Assembly (NCBI GenBank): GCA_002699125.1
Contig: PABI01000084.1
Location: 1 to 64,000, forward strand
Reading direction: 5' to 3'
Source of the DNA: Anaerolineaceae bacterium
GTDB lineage: Bacteria; Chloroflexota; Anaerolineae; Promineifilales; Promineifilaceae
DNA length: 64,000 bases
In this document: in pieces, positions 15,987 to 25,098 of the stretch
Layout of the letters: each line of letters starts with the position of its first letter
Numbering within the stretch: position 1 is the stretch's first letter
Made by a program: the position numbers and the translations under genes
The notes under the pieces: model-generated
Database searches by the model: none
The model's input: the letters and a program-made list of their open reading frames with translations, nothing else
What the model was told of the DNA's origin: nothing

Positions 15987-16667
15987 ATGCAGAAGGCCGT
16001 GATCTTGTTGGTGGAGGGTAAGCGCGCCGGGCAGTATACGGCCGTTCCAGCTCTAGAAAAAGCCGGACATCAACTCAAACTGTGCCATACTGGTACCGCC
16101 GCCATTAAAACCTTAAAAGATTTCGAGCCGCACCTCATTATTTTTAATGCAGCCACGATGCGAACCAACGGTGCCCGTACCTGCCGTCGCTTAAAGAAAA
16201 GTAACGGGGAACTGCCCATCATCCACGTTCGGGCCGCCGGTGAAGCTGAAGACCCCGACGCTGACGCCGATGTTTACCTAGAACAACCGTTTACCCCACG
16301 CAAATTGCTCAATCGCGTCAAAGATTTACTTCCCATCGATCACGCAATAGAAGAAACCGTACGCTACGGCCATATTTCTTTGTATCTTTCCAAAAAATCG
16401 GTTGATGCCGGCAATGGGGAGAGCCGCCTGACGCCCAAGCTGGCCCATTTGCTGGAGCAATTTCTGCGCTATCCTTGCCAGGTGCTCACCCGGCGGGAGC
16501 TAATGCAGCGCGTTTGGAAAACAGATTACATTGGAGACACGCGCACACTTGACGTACATATCCGTTGGGTGCGGGAGCATATCGAAGAAAATCCGGCCAA
16601 ACCCCAATTCCTCAAAACGGTACGGGGCAAGGGCTATATTTTGGCCATTCCCTCAGATTTGAAATAG
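15987..16667 (+). CDS. OmpR/PhoB-type regulator with a degenerate receiver domain
   Basis: 226 residues. An N-terminal receiver fold spans about 5-112, then a winged-helix DNA-binding domain about 125-222 (LTPKLAHLLEQFLRYPCQVLT, then the recognition region TLDVHIRWVREHIEENP and the wing KTVRGKGYIL). The phospho-accepting Asp is missing: LIIFNAATM has Asn54 in that place. The conserved Lys before PF is Gln100 (EQPF), and the acidic pair is Glu10-Gly11. It therefore probably cannot be phosphorylated in the usual way and may respond to a ligand or be constitutive. No kinase is adjacent. AGAGG precedes the ATG. It converges with the LRR lipoprotein gene, with 5 bp between stops. Confidence 0.88.
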   Translation: MQKAVILLVEGKRAGQYTAVPALEKAGHQLKLCHTGTAAIKTLKDFEPHLIIFNAATMRTNGARTCRRLKKSNGELPIIHVRAAGEAEDPDADADVYLEQPFTPRKLLNRVKDLLPIDHAIEETVRYGHISLYLSKKSVDAGNGESRLTPKLAHLLEQFLRYPCQVLTRRELMQRVWKTDYIGDTRTLDVHIRWVREHIEENPAKPQFLKTVRGKGYILAIPSDLK

Positions 16668-16672
16668 CCCAC

Positions 16673-18769
16673 TCAGTTAGCATACATTGTACAAACGGTT
16701 TTCTCCTTTAATGCTTCAACCTGGGGCGGTAAGGTAAGCGAAAGATCATAATAGAGGCAAAACTCCTGTAAATTGGAGAGATTGCTTACCTCAGATGGAA
16801 GCGTATCCAGAGAGTTATAAGCCAGTAACAGCACTTCCAGGTTGACCAGGTTACCGATTTCCCGTGGAAGTGTCTCCAGCTTGTTATGGCTTAGGTCTAG
16901 CTGCCTCAAATTAATGAGATTGCCGATTTCCGGCGGAAGGCTACTCAACTCATTAGAGACAAGCTCCAGCCTTGATAGGTTACCCAAATTGCCAATCTCC
17001 GGTGGTATTGTTGTCAAATTGTTGCTGAAGACGTTCAATACGATTAAGCTCGTCAGATCCCCAATTTCCGGAGGAAGTGCCTCCAACTCGCCCGATACGC
17101 TAAAATGCTGAAGATTCGTTAGACTTCCAATTTCGGGTGGCAATGAATTTAGATTAACAGCCCACAAATCAAGCGACTGCAAACTGGCAAGTTGTCCAAT
17201 TTCGGCCGGCAATGTGTTAAGTGGATTGTAATTTACCGACAGAGCTTGAAGGTTGCTAAGTTGTCCAATTTCAATAGGCAGCGTACTCAGATTATTGCCG
17301 TGCAAATCAAGTGTCTGCAACTCAGTCAGATTGCCTATTTCAGGTGGTAGGCTGGTCAGGTTATTCTCACTCAGCCTCAGAATTTGCAAATTTTCCAGGT
17401 CGCCAATTTCTGGAGGGAGCATATCAAGGTCATGGCTGGCGAGATCCAGTTCGGTTAGCTGTCCATCCTGGTTACAGAATAGCCGACGCCATAAACAACC
17501 CTCATTTTCCAGCGTTTGCAAGAGATTAGGATCTATTTGATAAAGAAGTTGGACAAGTGATTCACAATCGCCTGGCACTATCAAGTCAATGGATTGGCAG
17601 ACCTCAGAGGAATTTAGGGCAACAGATGTTGGCGTGGGCGTCATCGGCATGGGCAACAGCGTTTGCCCCATTACTGTGGTTGGTGATGGTGAGGGCGGGC
17701 GCGTCGTCATCACCGTTGTCAGGGCAACGGCCGTTGGCAAATGCACGGTAGGTACGGTTGTCAATATGAATCCATCTGCTGACAGCTTAAGCAAAGCTCC
17801 CCGAATACCAACCCACAAAGATCCATCTTCAGGATGAACTGCAAGCGTGCGTGGCCATGCATCCAGTGATAGTCTAAAAAGCTCACCCCCATTTTGATCC
17901 AGCTTAACAATGTCTCCGGAGTTCACGGAATGGAAGTCTGCCACCCACACACTCCCGTCCTGTGGGTCAACGGCTAAAGCAACAGGTCCTTCAAAGCCTC
18001 GGATTTGCTTCAACGCAGCACCATCAGCGGAGAGCTTGAATACGTCTTCTACTCCACCATGCCAGATACTGCCATCTCTGGGATCGACGGCAATTTGCTG
18101 TGGGGAATCTGAAAAAAAGCCAGGCGTATCCAGCGTGACAAGTCGTTCACCGTTTTGGTTGAACTTGATTAACTTTCTGCTATCTCCTTCTGCAAGCCAA
18201 ATTGCACTGTCATATGGATTTACAACCATTGCATATGGATGACTGGAAACTGCTGCTCGGGCTATCATTGTGCCCTCTGCATTTAGTTTCACAATTTCAT
18301 TTTCGTTCACTAAATTGATCCAAACGCCGCCATCGTTTAGATCCAATGCGAAAATATTAGCAGATGCGTCCGCTTCTATTTGGTTGATTATTTGGCCATC
18401 GCCATCAATATTGGTGAGCCAGGTTGCGAAATCTTGTGCAGTTTTTTGTATGGTCCACAAGCTGTCATCTTGAGGATCTAACCCAAGGCCAAAAGCTGGC
18501 TCAAACGGCCTTCGCCACAGTTCTTGCCCGTCATCGCGCAATTTTATTAGAGAGAATTCATGTGTCTGCTCATTCAGGTCCATTACCCAAAGAAATGTCT
18601 GGAGCGTTAAATCTGGTGTTGGCGGCACGGCCGTTGAACTTTCGTCTAATAAAGGTGCCAGTGCGGAGATTGTCGGTCGGCTTTCTGCAGGTGGAGTTAC
18701 ATCAGGTGCTTGAGCGGTGCAGGCTGTTGAGCATATTAGTATAAAAAGGAGCAGCTTTAAACGCTTCAT
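16673..18769 (-). CDS. Lipoprotein with beta-propeller and leucine-rich repeat domains
   Basis: 698 residues. The N-terminus MKRLKLLLFILICSTAC is a lipoprotein signal with the lipobox STAC (Cys17). Residues about 50-350 hold NHL/propeller-like repeats of the form AVDPQDGSVWVADF (at least six, with FGLGLDPQDDSLW and VHPEDGSLWVGI). A Pro/Thr-rich linker follows, then about 11 leucine-rich repeats with the LPPEIGNLTNLQ consensus of period 23. A Cys-containing cap (CLWRRLFCNQDG) precedes the LRRs. It is probably anchored outside the cytoplasmic membrane and binds proteins or glycans. I prefer the second of two adjacent ATGs because AGGAG is only 2 bases before the first. Confidence 0.88.
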   Translation of the reverse strand: MKRLKLLLFILICSTACTAQAPDVTPPAESRPTISALAPLLDESSTAVPPTPDLTLQTFLWVMDLNEQTHEFSLIKLRDDGQELWRRPFEPAFGLGLDPQDDSLWTIQKTAQDFATWLTNIDGDGQIINQIEADASANIFALDLNDGGVWINLVNENEIVKLNAEGTMIARAAVSSHPYAMVVNPYDSAIWLAEGDSRKLIKFNQNGERLVTLDTPGFFSDSPQQIAVDPRDGSIWHGGVEDVFKLSADGAALKQIRGFEGPVALAVDPQDGSVWVADFHSVNSGDIVKLDQNGGELFRLSLDAWPRTLAVHPEDGSLWVGIRGALLKLSADGFILTTVPTVHLPTAVALTTVMTTRPPSPSPTTVMGQTLLPMPMTPTPTSVALNSSEVCQSIDLIVPGDCESLVQLLYQIDPNLLQTLENEGCLWRRLFCNQDGQLTELDLASHDLDMLPPEIGDLENLQILRLSENNLTSLPPEIGNLTELQTLDLHGNNLSTLPIEIGQLSNLQALSVNYNPLNTLPAEIGQLASLQSLDLWAVNLNSLPPEIGSLTNLQHFSVSGELEALPPEIGDLTSLIVLNVFSNNLTTIPPEIGNLGNLSRLELVSNELSSLPPEIGNLINLRQLDLSHNKLETLPREIGNLVNLEVLLLAYNSLDTLPSEVSNLSNLQEFCLYYDLSLTLPPQVEALKEKTVCTMYAN

Positions 18770-18903
18770 CATATCTCCTGCCAGAAGAGGGCCTGCTGTG
18801 GCACAGCAGGTAGACTTAATCTAGAGATAACTTACAATTTTACGTGGGCAGACAATCAATGATAGCATCACGGTTTATCTACATATGCTCTATGAGAAGC
18901 AAA

Positions 18904-18926
18904 AACGCCACCGATTTGGTGGCGTT
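18904..18926 (-). terminator. Intrinsic terminator after rpsT
   Basis: AACGCCACC (18904-18912) pairs perfectly with GGTGGCGTT (18918-18926) around a GATTT loop. Read on the minus strand, the stem is followed by TTTTTGCTT. It lies 31 bp past the rpsT stop. Confidence 0.85.
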
Positions 18927-18957
18927 CTCGTTTCTCAAATGTGGTGCGAAGTGGAAA

Positions 18958-19230
18958 TTAGCTTGTTTGACGCGCTTGTTCCAGGGCGGCCATCAGGCGG
19001 CCTTTGCGGCGAGCGGCGTTGCGCGGGTGGATCACATGCTTGCGGGCCGCTTTGTCCAACGTTTTGTACGCCATGTTGGCCATTGCTTGTGCCTCGTCTA
19101 GCTTGCCATCAGCAATGAGCTGCCGACTTTTCTTGACGTAGGTACGTGCCGCCGAGATGTAGGTGCGGTTGTGTACCGTGCGCTTTTCCGTTTGCCGAAT
19201 CCGTTTCTTCGCAGATTGTATGTTAGCCAA
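18958..19230 (-). CDS. rpsT: Small ribosomal subunit protein bS20
   Basis: 90 residues, beginning (L/M)ANIQSAKKRIRQTEKR, which is the typical S20 N-terminus, with the basic helical body RTYISAARTYVKKSRQL and KAARKHVIHPRNAARRKGRLM. It binds 16S rRNA in the body of the 30S subunit. The start codon is TTG at 19230, with GGAGG 8 bases upstream. The frame stays open to 19332, but that extension has no S20 similarity. S20 genes often use weak starts and are autoregulated at translation, and the TTG fits that. It is monocistronic, with its own terminator. Confidence 0.95.
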   Translation of the reverse strand: MANIQSAKKRIRQTEKRTVHNRTYISAARTYVKKSRQLIADGKLDEAQAMANMAYKTLDKAARKHVIHPRNAARRKGRLMAALEQARQTS

Positions 19231-19462
19231 AGTAATAACCTCCGTTATGCTTGCTTGTATTGCAGTGCAATAGGTATTGCCGCGCAATACCTGTGAAAGC
19301 AGTCTAAATTTTGTTGCTTCCACATAAACCATAGAGGCGTGAGAGCGGGAGAGATAATAACATAATCGATCAGGTTTGCAAGTTTTTAGCAGGACTGGCA
19401 GCCTTGTTCACAATCAAAATTATGCCAGAGGTCAGAAGAGGAGCGTCCGTCCTCAGCAGCGC

Positions 19463-20218
19463 TTATTTTTGGAGAACGGCCGTATAATCCACCTTGTCTT
19501 CATCCCGCCACAAAATTTGCCCAATGTGCCAGCCCGTCCCGTCCACAATTTGCTCCATTTCTTGGGGCGAAACCATGAGATATTCAAACCAGGGACCGAT
19601 CATTGTTTTGTAGCGCACGCGCAGGCGCAGCTGCCCCGGCAGGCGGCCCAGCTTGCGGTTGCGTTCGTGGAAGGCGAGATGATCGGGATTGTCGGTGTTG
19701 AGGATGTTGCGCGATTCAGCCAGGATACGGCCGTCCGCCGATGTCATCCCATAAAAGCGGCGCAGCAGCCACTTGGCCCGCTTTGGATTGCCAAACAGGC
19801 CAAAGTTGTTGCCAAACATCACAATGGTGTCAAAAGTGCCCAGCGCTTTACGGCTGGCCTGCGTGATGGAAAACACCCGCGCATCTTTAACACCCCGCAG
19901 CCGAGCCGTTTTAATTGCCAGTGGCGAAATATCGATGGCCACTGCTTCCAGGCCCTGTTCTTGACAATAAAGCGCCACGCGACCAGGGCCACAGCCCACA
20001 TCAAGCACCCGGCCTTCTATGAGGGGCAGGGCGGCCTTTTTATTAGAAGTCCACTCTTCAGCGGGAGCAAAATATGCCGCCGGGCCGCTTGAGGTGCCAA
20101 TGTAGCCATCATCGCGCTCAATTATCTCGACGACGGGCTCACCCTGGTAAAAATCGTATACACCTTGCCCAAAAGCGTCTTGTTCTGCTTTCATTTCATC
20201 TTCTGCCTGGCTTGTCAT
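19463..20218 (-). CDS. Class I SAM-dependent methyltransferase
   Basis: Up to 251 residues with a Rossmann methyltransferase core. The SAM-binding loop is VLDVGCGPGRVALYC, then the acidic AVAIDISPLAIKTARLRG, and a post-III region FDTIVMFGNNFGLFG. It resembles Methyltransf_25/11 proteins of unknown small-molecule or polysaccharide substrate. The first ATG (20218) lies inside a TTGTCATTCCCGTGCAGG repeat hairpin, so the next ATG at 20194 may be the true start; neither has a strong Shine-Dalgarno. It is transcribed in the same direction as glgB, 34 bp downstream of it, and could be co-transcribed. No substrate can be named. Confidence 0.82.
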   Translation of the reverse strand: MTSQAEDEMKAEQDAFGQGVYDFYQGEPVVEIIERDDGYIGTSSGPAAYFAPAEEWTSNKKAALPLIEGRVLDVGCGPGRVALYCQEQGLEAVAIDISPLAIKTARLRGVKDARVFSITQASRKALGTFDTIVMFGNNFGLFGNPKRAKWLLRRFYGMTSADGRILAESRNILNTDNPDHLAFHERNRKLGRLPGQLRLRVRYKTMIGPWFEYLMVSPQEMEQIVDGTGWHIGQILWRDEDKVDYTAVLQK

Positions 20219-20239
20219 ACCTGCACGGGAATGACAAGC
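20210..20239. repeat. TGTCATTCC-type palindromic intergenic repeat
   Basis: GCTTGTCA (20210-20217) and TGACAAGC (20232-20239) are perfect inverse complements around TACCTGCACGGGAA. Related TGTCATTC pieces occur at about 10147-10173, 13717-13745 and 55097-55211. It sits in the glgB-methyltransferase gap and touches the first possible methyltransferase start. Confidence 0.55.
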
Positions 20240-20252
20240 CGTGTAATCAATG

Positions 20253-22469
20253 TCAATCAGTGTCCTGTTTTTTCAGAAATGTTCCGCCAAGTGGCGGCAG
20301 GCTGATAACAATGGAGTAGGGTTGATCGTGCCAGGGGACTTCTTCAGCCACATATTCCCCTTCGTTGATGACGTCACTGCCACCGTAAACGGCCGTATCA
20401 CTGTTCAACAGTTCACGATAAACGCCCGGCTGCGGCACCCCCAGCCGATAATCATGGCGCACGACAGGGGTGAAGTTCAACCCCACCAGAACCACTTCGC
20501 CCGTGCTAGGAGCCTGACGGGCAAATGAGAGAATGCTGCGCTGTGCATCGCGAAAATCGAGCCATTGAAATCCTTGCCAGCTGTTGTCTTCTTCGTATAG
20601 TGCAGGTTCCGAGGTATAAAGCCGGTTCAACACCTTAACAAAATCATGCAGCCCCTGATGCTCCTTGTAGCCAAGCAGGTACCAATCCAGGCTGCGCGCC
20701 TCGCTCCACTCCTGCCATTGGCCAATGTCACCACCCATGAAGAGCAGCTTCTTGCCGGGATGAGCCCATTGGTAGCTGTAAAGCAGCCGCAGATTGGCAA
20801 ATTTTTGCCAATGGTCGCCGGGCATTTTATCTAGCAGGCTCTTTTTCAAATGCACCACCTCGTCATGGGAGAGGGGCAGGGCGAATTTTTCGCTGAAGGC
20901 GTAGAGCATGGAGAAGGTGAGCGAGCCTTGATGATAGGCACGGTACACCGGATCGTTCTTGAAGTAACGCAGCGTGTCATGCATCCAGCCCATGTTCCAT
21001 TTGAGGTCAAATCCTAAATTTTGCGGATTGTCGGCGGTGGGGTGAGTGACGCCGGGCCAGGAGGTGGATTCCTCGGCGATGGTGAGCGTGTGCGGGTACA
21101 GGGCATGAACGCGATCGTTGAATGTGCGCAGGAAAAGCAGCGCATCGATGTTTTCCCGGCCGCCATACCGATTGGGCAGCCATTCGCCATCTTCGCGCGA
21201 GAAGTCCAGGTAAAGCATGGAAGCGACGGCGTCGACACGCAGCCCGTCAATGTGATATTTATCCAGCCAAAAAAGCGCGTTGCTGATGAGGAATTGGCGG
21301 ACTTCATTACGGCCGTAATTAAAAATGTACGTGCCCCAATCAGGATGGGCTCCCAGGCGCGGGTCTTCATGCTCGTATAGGTGCGTGCCGTCGAAGAAAC
21401 CAAGACCGTGCTGGTCCATAGGGAAGTGGGCCGGCACCCAATCCAGAATGACCCCGATGTCGGCCTGATGGCAGGCGTCAACAAAGGCCATAAAATCATC
21501 AGGGGTGCCAAAGCGGCTGGTGGGGGCAAAATAGCCGGTCACCTGGTAACCCCAGGAGCCATCGAAGGGATGTTCGGCTATGGGCAGCAGCTCTATGTGC
21601 GTGTAGCCCATCTCTTTAATGTAGGGAATCAGCTCGTCGATCAGCTCGCGGTAGGTGAGCCATTCCCAGCCATCTTTGAGCTTCCAGGAACCCAGGTGCA
21701 GCTCGTAAATGGAGATGGGGCCGTTGAGCGCATTGTGTTGGGCACGATTGGCCATCCAATCATTATCTTGCCATTTATAGGTGTTGATGTCCCAAACGAC
21801 GGAAGCCGTGTCGGGGCGCATCTGGCTGGCAAAGGCCAACGGATCGGCTTTGGCGACGGTGTAATCTTTGTAATTAGTCTTAATTTCGTATTTGTAGAGC
21901 GTCCCCTGGGCCAACCCGGGAATGAAGAGTTCCCACAGGCCGCTGCCGGGATGAAAACGCATGGGATGGCGACGGCCGTCCCAATTGTTGAAGTTACCCA
22001 CCACGCTGACGCGCCGAGCGTTAGGTGCCCAAACGAGGAAGCGCACACCGCTACGGCCATTCACCGTCAGCAACTGTGCGCCAAGGTGTTCATACGCCTT
22101 TTCGTGGGTGCCTTCGGCCAGCAAATAACGGTCTGTGTCTGACAGCGTGGAGCCAAAAGCGTACGGATCTTCGTACACCAGTGCTTCACCACCGTGTGTG
22201 TACACACGAAGCTGATAGGCGCTGCCCAACGTCGCATCGGGCAGGACGGTCTCAAAAAAACCGTCCCAATGCAGGCGGGTGAGAGGGTGCATTTCTTCCT
22301 GGATCTGCACAGAAACTTCCGACGCCTGGGGCAAAAAGGCGCGAATCGCCAGCCCGCCGTCTACCTCGTGTGGTCCTAACACGGCAAAAGGATTTCCGTG
22401 GTAGCCGCCGATAATCGCCTCAATCTCACCTGTGCTGACGGTTGATTCTTGCTTCTCTTCCTGGGACAT
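20253..22469 (-). CDS. glgB: 1,4-alpha-glucan branching enzyme
   Basis: 738 residues. An N-terminal CBM48-like beta-sandwich ([16 protein letters not shown], then [20 protein letters not shown]) precedes the GH13 barrel. Catalytic-region motifs are [10 protein letters not shown], the nucleophile Asp in [12 protein letters not shown], the acid Glu in TIAEESTSW and the transition-state Asp in [13 protein letters not shown]. It makes alpha-1,6 branches in glycogen. The family average is about 730 residues. The start at 22469 has AGGAAG 6 bases upstream; a TTG 7 codons earlier is in frame but poorer. Other glycogen genes are not in the window. Confidence 0.96.
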   Translation of the reverse strand: MSQEEKQESTVSTGEIEAIIGGYHGNPFAVLGPHEVDGGLAIRAFLPQASEVSVQIQEEMHPLTRLHWDGFFETVLPDATLGSAYQLRVYTHGGEALVYEDPYAFGSTLSDTDRYLLAEGTHEKAYEHLGAQLLTVNGRSGVRFLVWAPNARRVSVVGNFNNWDGRRHPMRFHPGSGLWELFIPGLAQGTLYKYEIKTNYKDYTVAKADPLAFASQMRPDTASVVWDINTYKWQDNDWMANRAQHNALNGPISIYELHLGSWKLKDGWEWLTYRELIDELIPYIKEMGYTHIELLPIAEHPFDGSWGYQVTGYFAPTSRFGTPDDFMAFVDACHQADIGVILDWVPAHFPMDQHGLGFFDGTHLYEHEDPRLGAHPDWGTYIFNYGRNEVRQFLISNALFWLDKYHIDGLRVDAVASMLYLDFSREDGEWLPNRYGGRENIDALLFLRTFNDRVHALYPHTLTIAEESTSWPGVTHPTADNPQNLGFDLKWNMGWMHDTLRYFKNDPVYRAYHQGSLTFSMLYAFSEKFALPLSHDEVVHLKKSLLDKMPGDHWQKFANLRLLYSYQWAHPGKKLLFMGGDIGQWQEWSEARSLDWYLLGYKEHQGLHDFVKVLNRLYTSEPALYEEDNSWQGFQWLDFRDAQRSILSFARQAPSTGEVVLVGLNFTPVVRHDYRLGVPQPGVYRELLNSDTAVYGGSDVINEGEYVAEEVPWHDQPYSIVISLPPLGGTFLKKQDTD

Positions 22470-22579
22470 ATTCACTTCCTGTTTTATCAAGCTGAGTAGG
22501 GTAATATTGTACTCATTATAGCAATCCTGTCACAAAGGTGTGAGATAAACCAATGAGTGCGTGACAAGAAAATTACGTT

Positions 22580-23377
22580 TTGGGCTTCACGCACCATCCA
22601 AAAGCGAACAGCGTTTCTTATGGCCACTATCATCGACTTTCCCAGTTGCCGCCACGGATTGGCTTTTTGCTTTGGAACGTGCTGGCAGCGGTTGGCTTTA
22701 TTGCGGCAATTCGGCATTTGAACGGCCGTTTCCTCCCCTTTGCCCTCTCTTTACCCTGTTTCTGGCTGCTGTACGTGGGCCAGTTTGAGGGCGTCGTGGC
22801 CTTGGGCCTGGCGCTGGGCATGGTGGCCCCGCCGCTGTGGGCCGGATTAGGAGTGGTGCTGCTGGCTCTAAAGCCCCAAATTGGGCTGTTTGCCATTTTG
22901 TTTATTTTGCTGCGAAGATGGAACCTGAAGCTGCTGATTGTCCCGGTGATCGTCTTTTTGCTGTCGCTGCTGTATTGGGGTTGGTGGGTGCCGGAGTGGC
23001 TGGACTCCATCATTGGCAACCGGGCAACGGGATATGCAGCCAATATCAGCCTGTGGCCCTACTCGCTGGTGCTGCTGCCGCTGCTGTTCTTCAAGCGGTC
23101 GTCGCTGCGGCTGTGGCTCATTGTGCAAAGCCTGGTGGTGCCTTACTTTGCCGTTTATTCGCTGGCAATCTTGTATACGATGTGGCTGCCGCTTTGGGCC
23201 AATTTGCTCACCTGGGGATTGTACATTTTGGGTATCTTTTTGCCGGTGAAAATGCCCGGCTTCATCATCCCACTGGGCCTATTGGCCCATCTGGCGTACC
23301 AGAATCGAGCCGAGCTGCGGGGGTATTGGGCTTCAGGTTTGGGGCGGGGGGAACTGGCAGTGAAAAGTGGTAAGTAA
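22580..23377 (+). CDS. GT87/DUF2029-like membrane protein, N-terminally short
   Basis: 265 residues with 7-8 hydrophobic helices. LALKPQIGLFAILFILLRR matches the Leu-Lys-Pro-Gln signature of the GT87/DUF2029 polyprenyl-phosphate-mannose-dependent transferases, and LPPRIGFLLWNVLAAVGF matches the helix before it. The family is usually about 400 residues with a periplasmic catalytic Asp loop near the N-terminus, and that first half is missing. The frame opens at 22565 just after a stop; the only start is TTG (22580) without a Shine-Dalgarno. It is therefore probably a remnant of a longer gene, or starts at an internal codon. Read as a gene, the remaining sequence is intact to its stop. Confidence 0.5.
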   Translation: MGFTHHPKANSVSYGHYHRLSQLPPRIGFLLWNVLAAVGFIAAIRHLNGRFLPFALSLPCFWLLYVGQFEGVVALGLALGMVAPPLWAGLGVVLLALKPQIGLFAILFILLRRWNLKLLIVPVIVFLLSLLYWGWWVPEWLDSIIGNRATGYAANISLWPYSLVLLPLLFFKRSSLRLWLIVQSLVVPYFAVYSLAILYTMWLPLWANLLTWGLYILGIFLPVKMPGFIIPLGLLAHLAYQNRAELRGYWASGLGRGELAVKSGK

Positions 23378-23474
23378 TTTGCAATCAAGGTGAAACGGCC
23401 GTACCCAACTAACAAGAAGAAATTTCTTTGTGCAAAATGGGGGGAACGGCCGTTTCAGCCAAGGTTAGGTTGGC

Positions 23475-23798
23475 TTAATCCCAATTTGTAACCTGTACCC
23501 ACCAATTATGGGAGATAGATTCCACACTCTGGATTTCTGGCATTTTATTAATCTTGGGTTGGCGTGTGTCGGGGTGTTGCGGGACGGGGGATTTTTGGAT
23601 GGCTCGTGCGTTTTTAATCAGAACGGCACTCTCAGAACATTTCACAATATCATCCAACATCACAAAGCGATTTTTGGTTAACTGAATCCTTTTGACATGC
23701 TTCAAATTCTGATCCATGACAATATTGGTCACTTTGCCCAGCTGTTGACCGTTAAGAGCATTGACAATAGGCAAACCAATGATTTCTGCTACATTCAT
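23475..23798 (-). CDS. PRC-barrel domain protein
   Basis: 107 residues. The N-terminal part, EIIGLPIVNALNGQQLGKVTNIVMD, is a PRC-barrel strand pattern (GLPV...G..LGKV.D..) and continues HVKRIQLTKNRFVMLDDIVKC. The second half (65-107) is polar with several Pro residues and no known motif. PRC-barrels serve in RNA processing (RimM) and photosynthetic or membrane complexes; this stand-alone type is usually of unknown role. AAGGGAGTC lies 11 bases upstream of the ATG. It stands alone between divergent and convergent neighbours. Confidence 0.75.
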   Translation of the reverse strand: MNVAEIIGLPIVNALNGQQLGKVTNIVMDQNLKHVKRIQLTKNRFVMLDDIVKCSESAVLIKNARAIQKSPVPQHPDTRQPKINKMPEIQSVESISHNWWVQVTNWD

Positions 23799-24030
23799 GT
23801 TAAAAAGACTCCCTTTGTTTCCTTCAGTTCACTCAGTAAGCCAACTGAAATGAAACAAGCATAATGGAACTTGACGATTCAAACGAAAAATTACAAACAA
23901 CTAATTTGTGGAGAAATGTTTGGGTCGGATCTTCGTGTTAATTGGACCCAAAACCGGTCAACTATAACAGGAAGTGGGGATAAATCAAGGCTGCAACGGC
24001 CGTTTCTGTCAGGATGATAAAGGATTGAAT

Positions 24031-25089
24031 ATGTTGATAATTGACGGCAGCCAGGGGGAAGGGGGCGGGCAGGTATTACGGACGAGTTTGAGCCTGGCGG
24101 CGTTGACCGGACGGCCGTTTACTCTCACCAAACTCCGCGCCAACCGCAAGCAGCCGGGATTACGCCCGCAGCATTTAACGGCCGTGCGCGCCGTGGCCGC
24201 CGTGTGTGGCGCAGCCTTGGAGGGCGATGCGATCCATTCGCAAACATTGGTTTTTGAGCCGCAGGTGCCACCGCAGGGCAGCACCTATCGCTTTGACGTG
24301 GCCGATGCGGCCCAGGGCGGCTCCGCCGGGGCGGTGACGCTCATCTGGCAGGCGCTCATCTGGCCGCTGCTGTTTGCCCCAGGCAAATCTCACGTGACGC
24401 TGCACGGCGGCAGCCACGTACCGTTTAGCCCGCCGTTTCACTATCTGTCGCAGGTACTGCTGCCCCTCTTGCACCAGTTTGGTGTTGAATCGACGCTGGA
24501 ACTCAACGCCTGGGGCTGGTATCCGGTAGGGGGTGGGGCAGTAACGGCCGTTATCCAGCCCACGAGCCAGCTCCACGCACCGACCATCACCGTGCCCGAC
24601 ACGAAATCCGTCAACGGGGTCGCCGCCGTGACCAACCTGCCGGCACACATCCCGCAGCGCATGGCTAACCGGGCGCACAACTTGCTCGTTGACGCCGGAT
24701 TTGTGCCTAACATTGAGCCTGTGCGTCAACGCGGGCGAGGTCCAGGGGCCGGCATTGTGCTCTGGCTGCCCAACGGCGGTTTTACCAGTTTGGGGCGTCA
24801 AGGCTTACCGGCGGATCAGGTGGCGGAAACGGCCGTCACCCAACTCCTCGCCTTTGCCCGCAGCGGTATGATGGTGGATGAGCACCTGGCCGACCAGCTC
24901 ATGATTCCGGCGGCGCTGGCTCATGGCACAACCTGCTACACCACCCATCGCCTCACCCGCCACGCCCTCACCAACGCCGATTTGCTGCGCCAATGGCTGG
25001 GGGTTTCCATACAGATCGATGGGCAGCCGGACCAACCGGCAGAAATTGTTGTTGCCGGTGTTGGCTTTCAGCGTGACGAGCGTGGATAA
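24031..25089 (+). CDS. rtcA: RNA 3'-terminal phosphate cyclase
   Basis: 352 residues, close to the family norm of about 340. The N-terminal IDGSQGEGGGQVLRTSLSLAALTG, the family signature seen here in pieces, and RPQHLTAVRA are clear; GWYPVGGGAV and RGRGPGAGIVLWLP follow. The C-terminal HLADQLMIPAALA contains the catalytic histidine region that is adenylylated. It converts an RNA 3'-phosphate to a 2',3'-cyclic phosphate with ATP. Start: ATG 24031 after AAAGGATTGAAT; the frame reaches back to 23974 without similarity. RtcB and RtcR, its usual partners, are not in the window, so its role in RNA repair here is open. Confidence 0.94.
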   Translation: MLIIDGSQGEGGGQVLRTSLSLAALTGRPFTLTKLRANRKQPGLRPQHLTAVRAVAAVCGAALEGDAIHSQTLVFEPQVPPQGSTYRFDVADAAQGGSAGAVTLIWQALIWPLLFAPGKSHVTLHGGSHVPFSPPFHYLSQVLLPLLHQFGVESTLELNAWGWYPVGGGAVTAVIQPTSQLHAPTITVPDTKSVNGVAAVTNLPAHIPQRMANRAHNLLVDAGFVPNIEPVRQRGRGPGAGIVLWLPNGGFTSLGRQGLPADQVAETAVTQLLAFARSGMMVDEHLADQLMIPAALAHGTTCYTTHRLTRHALTNADLLRQWLGVSIQIDGQPDQPAEIVVAGVGFQRDERG

Positions 25090-25098
25090 ATCTTGGGA

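Noticed and set aside
16800..17440. Regular repeats that look like a CRISPR or tandem array
   Set aside because: The period of about 69 bp corresponds to 23-residue leucine-rich repeats in an intact reading frame; repeats vary and there are no spacers. No CRISPR array is seen anywhere in the window.
19376..20092. Plus-strand frame of 238 residues opposite the methyltransferase
   Set aside because: Antisense of a clear SAM methyltransferase, with low-complexity His/Arg composition typical of a shadow frame.
21381..22142. Plus-strand frame of 253 residues opposite glgB
   Set aside because: Shadow of a conserved GH13 gene; the Gly/Val/His-rich composition comes from codon complement.
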